In this document: positions 5,577 through 9,799 of the stretch, piece after piece
Position numbering within the stretch: the stretch's first letter is position 1
Layout: every line of letters begins with the position of its first letter
DNA from: Brevibacillus sp.
GTDB taxonomy: Bacteria; Bacillota; Bacilli; Brevibacillales; Brevibacillaceae
Direction of reading: 5' to 3'
Assembly: GCA_029240815.1 (NCBI GenBank)
Contig: JARDZO010000215.1
Span: 1 to 9,799, forward strand
Length of the DNA: 9,799 bases
Notes under the pieces: model-generated
The model's input: only the letters and a program-made list of their open reading frames with translations
Databases searched by the model: none
Told to the model about the DNA's origin: nothing
Made by a program: the position numbers and the translations under genes

Positions 5577-7331
5577 ATGCGGGTACGACCATTATCTTCG
5601 GAGGCGTATCTTCACTTGATCCGCGTTAGCAGACGCTTGGCGTCAGCAAGTATGTGGATCAAGGGCGCGCAAGTGTTGAATGTCTATACAAAGTCATGGC
5701 AGAGCGCCCATGTCGTTACAGCGGGTGAACGAATAGCGTATGTAGGAGAAAAGGAACCAATGGTGGATGAGCATACGGAAATAATCGATGCTACCGGACA
5801 CTTTCTGGTTCCGGGATATTTCGAGCCGCATGCACACCCATTTCAATGGTACAATCCGTATTCACTAGCTGATTTCGCATTGCAGAGAGGTACGACAGCG
5901 CTGGTTTCCGATACGCTGATGCTGATGAACCTGCCGTTTGAACAAGTCGAAGCGATTATGGAATCGCTCGATGCTCATCCCGTGAAGCAATACTTTTGGG
6001 GGCGGCTAGATCCACAGACGGGGAAAGACCATCCGCAATTTACACGCGAGGGACTGACCCGTATGCTGGAGCATCCGCTCGTGATACAGGGAGGGGAGTT
6101 GACCAACTGGCCAGGCGTGTTAACCGAAGATGAAAATCTTCTCTTTGGGTTGAAGCACACGCGCGATTTGGGCAAACGAATGGAAGGTCACCACCCTGGC
6201 GCATCTGCTGAGACGTTGAACGCGGCAGCGGCTGCAGGAATAACGGCCTGCCACGAAGGAATAACGGCACAGGATCTGTTGCAACGACTCCAATTGGGAA
6301 TGTACGCAACCCTGCGGCATTCCTCTATCCGCCCGGATTTACCCGAGCTGGTCAAAGGATGGCTGGAGCTGGGTCTTCCGTGGTCGCCGCGGATGATGCT
6401 GACCTCCGACGGCAGCACGCCGCCCATGCATCGGAATGGACTCATGGACGGCACGATCCGAGTCGCTATCGAAGCCGGCATGCCACCGGAAGAGGCGTAC
6501 GTGATGGCGACGTTAAATCCGGCCGTTTACTACGGGCTTGATGCAGAGATTGGTGGGATCGCGCCAGGTCGAATCGCTGACATGCTGCTGCTTACCGCCA
6601 AAGATGATCCTACGCCTGTCTTAGTATTTGCCAATGGTCAACGTGCTTCACAAAATGGCGAGCTGCTCGTTCCTACCGTTGAGCCGAAATGGGAGGACTG
6701 CTCGTTCCCGACAGTCGATGTGCTGGAGGACCGGGCGAGTGCAAGCTGGTTCCGATTGCGGCCAATAGAAGGAAAAACGCCTGTACTGCACATGTTAAAC
6801 GCGGTTATTACCCGGTTGGAAATGGAAGAGCTCCCGGTAGATGAAGCGGGCTATGTGTCGATCAAGGACGATCCGGAGCTCGCATTGATCGTGAGTGTAG
6901 ACCCTGAAGGTCGGAGAAGAAGTCTGGCGGTGCTGCGCGGCTATGGACGTGATTTGCAAGGCTTGGCCAGCACGTACACCGCTTCGGGTGAATGGGTCGT
7001 CATCGGGCGTGATCCAGAGGCGATGGTGCTTGCCCTGGAGCGTGTCCGGGAAATTGGCGGTGGCGTGGTACTTCTCGACGAGGGAGTCGTCGCATGTGAG
7101 TGTCCGCTGCCATTAGCAGGAAAGTTCTCCGCTGCGCCCATGGACGAAGTCATCAGCATGGCAGAAGCATTGATAGAAAAGATTCGGGGAAAGGGACACA
7201 TCCATCTCGATCCGCTGTACTCCATCCTGTTTTTTACCGCGACACACCTGCCGTACGCAAGATTGACGGCAGATGGAATCGTCGATGTAAAAACGGGTCA
7301 TATCGTCGTCCCATCACTTCCGCTCAATTGA
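5577..7331 (+). CDS. yerA: YerA-type adenine deaminase-like amidohydrolase
   Basis: This is a metal-dependent hydrolase of the adenine deaminase family (adenine to hypoxanthine and ammonia, purine salvage, cytoplasm), most like B. subtilis YerA rather than classical AdeC. The product has 584 residues (YerA about 580). The metal-site HAH is at 85-87 within PGYFEPHAHPFQ, GGELTNWP follows at 172-179, and RMEGHHPGAS is at 201-210. H226 (ACHEG), LRHSSIRPD at 246-254 and D278 (TSDGS) complete the expected ligand set. The C-terminal adenine deaminase domain runs from about 400 to the end and includes EIGGGVVL and THLPYARLTADGIVDV. ATG 5577 is chosen for its AAGGAG at 8 bases, but ATG 5547 is a credible alternative. 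The stop codon lies in the loop of an intrinsic terminator, so the gene is transcribed alone at its 3' side. YerA's true substrate has not been firmly settled, so 'adenine' comes from the family. Confidence 0.88.
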   Translation: MRVRPLSSEAYLHLIRVSRRLASASMWIKGAQVLNVYTKSWQSAHVVTAGERIAYVGEKEPMVDEHTEIIDATGHFLVPGYFEPHAHPFQWYNPYSLADFALQRGTTALVSDTLMLMNLPFEQVEAIMESLDAHPVKQYFWGRLDPQTGKDHPQFTREGLTRMLEHPLVIQGGELTNWPGVLTEDENLLFGLKHTRDLGKRMEGHHPGASAETLNAAAAAGITACHEGITAQDLLQRLQLGMYATLRHSSIRPDLPELVKGWLELGLPWSPRMMLTSDGSTPPMHRNGLMDGTIRVAIEAGMPPEEAYVMATLNPAVYYGLDAEIGGIAPGRIADMLLLTAKDDPTPVLVFANGQRASQNGELLVPTVEPKWEDCSFPTVDVLEDRASASWFRLRPIEGKTPVLHMLNAVITRLEMEELPVDEAGYVSIKDDPELALIVSVDPEGRRRSLAVLRGYGRDLQGLASTYTASGEWVVIGRDPEAMVLALERVREIGGGVVLLDEGVVACECPLPLAGKFSAAPMDEVISMAEALIEKIRGKGHIHLDPLYSILFFTATHLPYARLTADGIVDVKTGHIVVPSLPLN

Positions 7332-7346
7332 GTGGAAGTTTTTTTT
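7316..7346 (+). terminator. Intrinsic terminator overlapping the end of yerA
   Basis: Arms 7316-7325 and 7330-7339 form a 10-bp stem with one G-U pair and an AATT loop, followed by an uninterrupted U-run to 7346. The left arm encodes the last residues of YerA, and the TGA stop (7329-7331) spans the loop and right arm. Confidence 0.92.
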
Positions 7347-7371
7347 ACGCGTAGGAATTCATTAGCGAAGC

Positions 7372-7465
7372 TTATGATTTCTGGAGAGCATAACAAAGTG
7401 CCTCAGCGTCCGCTTCTGGCATTACCTCGGTAAAACTTTCCTCTTAAACGCGGTCGCTCTTCCAT
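7372..7465 (-). pseudogene. Possible 30-codon reading frame broken by one extra base
   Basis: On the minus strand ATG 7465 reads MEERPRLRGKFYRGNARSGR and stops at 7405-7403. If one A is removed from GGAAAG (7441-7436), the frame instead reads MEERPRLRGSFTEV, then MPEADAEALCYALQKS, to a TAA at 7374-7372. The segment is 94 bases, exactly 31 codons plus one. A weak GAGG lies 7 bases upstream. The composite has an Arg-rich start and an acidic, amphipathic end, which looks more protein-like than the in-frame version. I cannot name a family. It may be a degenerate small gene or part of a dispersed repeat, or the resemblance may be chance. Confidence 0.33.
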
Positions 7466-7524
7466 GAACAAGCCTCGGTATAGTTTTTTTATTCATAACG
7501 TTAATGCTTCACCATGATAAAGTT

Positions 7525-7536
7525 ATGATATATCAT
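7525..7536. repeat. Perfect 12-bp palindrome ATGATATATCAT
   Basis: The sequence equals its own reverse complement. A further ATGATA lies just upstream at 7514-7519, 11 bases before the one inside the palindrome. It sits about 75 bases before the candidate livK -35 box, where an upstream operator could lie. In such AT-rich DNA a chance origin is quite possible. Confidence 0.35.
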
Positions 7537-7611
7537 TTTAATTTCAATTCAATTCCAAAACTGTTGAGTATGTATTCGTTAAACATGTATCTTGAAATTA
7601 TATTTTTTCTC

Positions 7612-7639
7612 TTGTAAATTTTTCGATTTATTTTACAAT
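7612..7639 (+). promoter_or_regulatory. Candidate sigma-A promoter for livK
   Basis: TTGTAA (7612-7617) and TACAAT (7634-7639) match four and five of six consensus bases with a 16-base spacer. The start would fall near 7646, giving a leader of about 128 bases before livK. An overlapping alternative (-35 TTGAAA near 7592) has a weaker -10. The AT-rich background lowers confidence. Confidence 0.45.
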
Positions 7640-7753
7640 AAAGAAGAACCAAGGCCATCTCTATCTTTATACCTATTAGAAGAAGTGCTTACAAAGTCGC
7701 AACCAGGTAAATGGGGGAAATGGTTTTGGGAAAACAAAAAATAAAGAATTATT

Positions 7754-7761
7754 AAAGGGGG
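7754..7761 (+). promoter_or_regulatory. livK Shine-Dalgarno with long spacer
   Basis: AAAGGGGG precedes ATG 7774 with 12 bases between, longer than the 7-9 bases used by most genes in this window. It overlaps the stop (TAA 7753-7755) of a 14-codon upstream frame. Confidence 0.55.
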
Positions 7762-7773
7762 ATTCAATTCCGC

Positions 7774-9036
7774 ATGAAAAAACGCTCTCACATCAGCATT
7801 CTATCTGCGGTATTGGTAGCAAGCGTTGCATTAACTGGTTGCGCGGGTGGTAACAGCTCATCAGGAGGAAACAGCGCGAGCGGTGGAAGTCAGTCGCCGG
7901 CTCAGACTCAACCGAGCAGTAATTCTGGCAGCAGCGGCGGAAGTGCTGCACCTGCAAACGGTGGAGTCATCAAGATTGCGACGCAAACCCCACTTTCCGG
8001 GAATCAATCTTCTCTCGGCGATGCAATCAAGACAGGTGCTGAGTACGCGCTGAGCCACCGCAAGGAAGAATTCAAGGCATTAGGCTTCGACATCCAACTC
8101 TTCCCTCAGGATGACCAGGCAGACCCGAAAATCGGGGTATCAAACGCGGAAATGTTGATTTCCGATCCTGATGTATACGGCGTTGTCGGACACTTGAACT
8201 CCGGTGTTGCTATCCCTTCGTCCGTGAAGTACGAAGAAGGCAAACTGGTCATGGTATCGCCAGCGAATACCGCGGTCAAGTTGACGGAAGAAGGCAAGAA
8301 AACCGTACACCGTATTTGCGCTCGCGACGATGCGCAAGGACCGAAAGCAGCGATGTATGCAAAGAACACGTTGGGTGTAAAAACGGCTTTCATCATCCAC
8401 GACAAGACAGCTTACGGCCAAGGTCTGGGCGATCAAGTCAAAATGCAATTCGAAAAAGATGGCGTGCAAATGCTTGGCTATGAAGGCATCACGCAAGGCG
8501 AAAAAGACTATAGTGCTGTCCTTAACCAAGTCACTGCAAAAAATCCAGATATCATCTTTTTTGGCGGTTTGTACCCAGAAGGTGGTATCCTAATCAAACA
8601 AGCACGTGAAAAAGGCTACAAAGGATATTTTATGGGTGGCGATGGATTGGACTCTTCTGATATGATTAAAATTGCCGGACCTGCCGTTGAAGGTGTCGTA
8701 TTCACGTCTGTTGCGGGTGACGTGACACAAACCGAAGAGGGTAAGAAATGGGCAGAGGAGTACAAGAAAACCACGAACAAGCCTCTTGAAACGTATTCCG
8801 TTTACGGATTTGACTCGATGAACGTCATCTTGAACGGAGTATTGGAAGCTATCAAAGCGAATGGCGGCAAAAAGCCTACTCGCGAGCAAGTCCTCGATGC
8901 TGTACACAAAACCAAAGATTTCCAAGGTCAATTTACCAAAGTTTCCTTTGATGACAAAGGGGACAACACAAATGCAGACGTATTCATTTATAAGTATGAC
9001 AAGGACAAATCCAATTTTGTAGGTAAGGCACAGTAA
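7774..9036 (+). CDS. livK: Branched-chain amino acid ABC transporter substrate-binding lipoprotein
   Basis: This is the extracellular solute receptor of a Liv/HAAT-type importer, tethered to the outer face of the cell membrane as a lipoprotein. The product is 420 residues. The signal peptide (MKKRSHISIL, then a hydrophobic stretch) ends in the lipobox LTGC with the lipidated Cys at 23. Residues 24-63 are a Ser/Gly/Pro/Gln-rich linker. The type I binding fold (Peripla_BP_6) follows, with TPLSG at 72-76, DDQADPKIGVSNAE at 113-126, VVGHLNSGVAIPSS at 137-150, VSPANTA at 161-167 and YGQGLGDQ at 214-221. These match Leu/Ile/Val-binding proteins. The ligand could also be another amino acid, amide or urea-type compound, since related receptors share these motifs. 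A LivH-type permease gene follows after 152 bases, with a hairpin between them that may favour higher receptor expression. Confidence 0.9.
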   Translation: MKKRSHISILSAVLVASVALTGCAGGNSSSGGNSASGGSQSPAQTQPSSNSGSSGGSAAPANGGVIKIATQTPLSGNQSSLGDAIKTGAEYALSHRKEEFKALGFDIQLFPQDDQADPKIGVSNAEMLISDPDVYGVVGHLNSGVAIPSSVKYEEGKLVMVSPANTAVKLTEEGKKTVHRICARDDAQGPKAAMYAKNTLGVKTAFIIHDKTAYGQGLGDQVKMQFEKDGVQMLGYEGITQGEKDYSAVLNQVTAKNPDIIFFGGLYPEGGILIKQAREKGYKGYFMGGDGLDSSDMIKIAGPAVEGVVFTSVAGDVTQTEEGKKWAEEYKKTTNKPLETYSVYGFDSMNVILNGVLEAIKANGGKKPTREQVLDAVHKTKDFQGQFTKVSFDDKGDNTNADVFIYKYDKDKSNFVGKAQ

Positions 9037-9080
9037 TACACCTGACATCGTAGATCTTATCTTACAGCCTCATCCAAATC

Positions 9081-9112
9081 AGGGGCGACACGCGATGTGC
9101 GCCCCTACTTTT
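9081..9112 (+). terminator. Hairpin after livK, possible partial terminator
   Basis: Arms AGGGGCG (9081-9087) and CGCCCCT (9100-9106) form a strong GC stem, extended by CAC/GTG past a bulged A. A short, interrupted T-rich stretch follows (9109-9112). The weak U-tract suggests attenuation or 3'-end protection of livK mRNA with readthrough into livH rather than a full stop. Confidence 0.6.
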
Positions 9113-9124
9113 ATGGGCATTCGT

Positions 9125-9158
9125 CATTTACTAATAGTGAATGCAGAAAATTTCTACA
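9125..9158. promoter_or_regulatory. Second hairpin and near-palindrome between livK and livH
   Basis: CATTTACT (9125-9132) and AGTGAATG (9136-9143) can form an 8-bp stem with one wobble pair and a 3-base loop. It runs into TGCAGAAAATTTCTACA (9142-9158), symmetric at 7 of 8 positions around a central A. The latter looks like an operator-type palindrome 30 bases before livH. No regulator can be named. Confidence 0.3.
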
Positions 9159-9188
9159 AGTTTACGAAGAAATGAGGGATGGGAAAGC

Positions 9189-9799
9189 ATGTTGCTCAAC
9201 ATTTTGCCTCAGGTGTTAGTTGACGGTTTAACACTTGGCTTCATGTACGCTGTCGTGGCACTAGGCTACACCATGGTTTACGGGATTTTGGAATTTATCA
9301 ACTTTGCTCATGGTGAAATTTTCATGGTGGGTGCCTTTGTCGGAACAGAAGTATTGCTGATTACCGACGCACTGGGTGCACTGGAAGGAATGAATCCGTT
9401 TGTCGCTCTATTTATGACTCTTGTCATTGCGATGGTTTTGACAGGGGCTCTAGGGGTCTTGATCGAGAGGGTCGCCTATCGGCCACTTCGAGGGGCTCCG
9501 CGATTGGTTCCACTGATTTCAGCAATTGGTGTATCGTTTTTGCTGCAAGACCTTGTTCGTTTTACGGAAGCGCTAGCTCGTAATGAGTTTTATCTGAACA
9601 CTCCTACTCTTTTCACTACTCCGATCTCTTTGGGTGGCATCGCCACGATACCGGCAAAAGGCTTGGTTGTAATTGTAATTGCGATTGTAATGATGGTGGC
9701 TTTGACTCTGTTTGTGAACAAAACAAAGTGGGGAATCGCCATGCGCGCCGTAGCACAGGATAGAAGCACGGCATCGCTGATGACTATAAATGTAGACAA
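9189..9799 (+). CDS. livH: Branched-chain amino acid ABC transporter permease LivH, 3' end outside window
   Basis: This is one of the two membrane channel subunits of a Liv-type importer. The 203 visible residues begin MLLNILPQVLVDGLTLGFMY and contain the family signatures YGILEFINFAHGEIFMVGAF (about 33-52) and ERVAYRPLRGAPRLVPLISAIG. Near the window end KWGIAMRAVAQDRSTASLM forms the cytoplasmic loop that contacts the ATPases. Several hydrophobic spans alternate with these. Family members are about 290-300 residues, so about a third lies beyond the window. ATG 9189 is supported by AGGG (9175-9178) 10 bases upstream and by the family-typical N-terminus. Its frame has no stop before the end. 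livM, livG and livF would be expected next. Confidence 0.92.
   Translation, partial: MLLNILPQVLVDGLTLGFMYAVVALGYTMVYGILEFINFAHGEIFMVGAFVGTEVLLITDALGALEGMNPFVALFMTLVIAMVLTGALGVLIERVAYRPLRGAPRLVPLISAIGVSFLLQDLVRFTEALARNEFYLNTPTLFTTPISLGGIATIPAKGLVVIVIAIVMMVALTLFVNKTKWGIAMRAVAQDRSTASLMTINVD

Larger units (their letters stand above)
7347..7773. other. AT-rich intergenic region upstream of livK
   Basis: No intact gene is seen in these 427 bases. The left part (7372-7465) carries a broken short frame on the minus strand. The middle (about 7480-7660) is very AT-rich and holds a 12-bp palindrome and a candidate promoter. The right part is the probable livK leader, with a 14-codon frame (7711-7755) ending on the livK Shine-Dalgarno. 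I saw no T-box, riboswitch core or obvious CodY box. Confidence 0.6.

Noticed and set aside
7415..7490. Two copies of TACCGAGG on the minus strand as a possible repeat element
   Set aside because: Eight shared bases are too few. One copy serves as the weak ribosome site of the broken frame and the other lies within it.
7541..7556. Possible CodY box near AATTTCAATTCAATT
   Set aside because: When aligned to the CodY consensus too many positions mismatch, and the resemblance is just AT-richness.
8590..9048. 152-residue minus-strand frame over the end of livK
   Set aside because: Although hydrophobic in part, it is antisense to a clear livK domain and lacks its own signals.
9590..9799. Minus-strand frame at the right edge
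   Set aside because: It is antisense to the LivH signature region. The plus strand encodes family motifs there.

Overview
The window looks like chromosomal DNA of a Bacillota species close to Brevibacillus or Paenibacillus. The reasons are the purH-purD order at the end of a purine operon, the strong AGGAGG-type ribosome binding sites, the frequent GTG and TTG starts, the sigma-A style promoters and the Bacillus-like protein sequences. The genus is an inference from protein resemblance, not a database match.

Bases 1-2910 (+ strand) hold the end of the de novo purine operon: purH, then purD, with perhaps the last codons of an upstream gene (purN would be expected). A 13-bp perfect hairpin at 2925-2956 separates purD from a converging block. 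Bases 2973-4642 (- strand) are a two-gene drug-resistance-type operon, a MarR-family repressor followed by an MFS exporter. A recognisable promoter lies in front of it, and an inverted repeat sits over its -10 box as a likely autoregulatory operator. Bases 4729-5412 (- strand) hold a YgaP-like (DUF2892) membrane protein with a long Ser/Lys/Glu-rich tail. It is followed by a 48-residue single-span membrane protein whose Shine-Dalgarno overlaps the upstream stop codon, and by a clear intrinsic terminator.

Bases 5577-7331 (+ strand) encode a YerA-type adenine deaminase-like amidohydrolase that ends in its own intrinsic terminator. In Bacillus subtilis yerA also lies just downstream of purD, so the purine synthesis/salvage neighbourhood is preserved, with the four minus-strand genes set between. 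Bases 7347-7773 are an AT-rich intergenic region. It carries a probable promoter for the next gene, a 12-bp palindrome and, on the minus strand, what looks like a 30-codon reading frame broken by one extra base.

Bases 7774-9799 (+ strand) begin a branched-chain amino acid type ABC importer: a LivK-like lipoprotein, a hairpin that may limit readthrough, then a LivH-like permease cut by the window end. livM, livG and livF would be expected beyond it. I see no RNA genes, CRISPR arrays, insertion sequences or prophage. Nothing here is clearly a new defence or mobile system. The least explained parts are the DUF2892/small membrane protein pair, the broken 30-codon element, and the hairpin and palindrome cluster between livK and livH.
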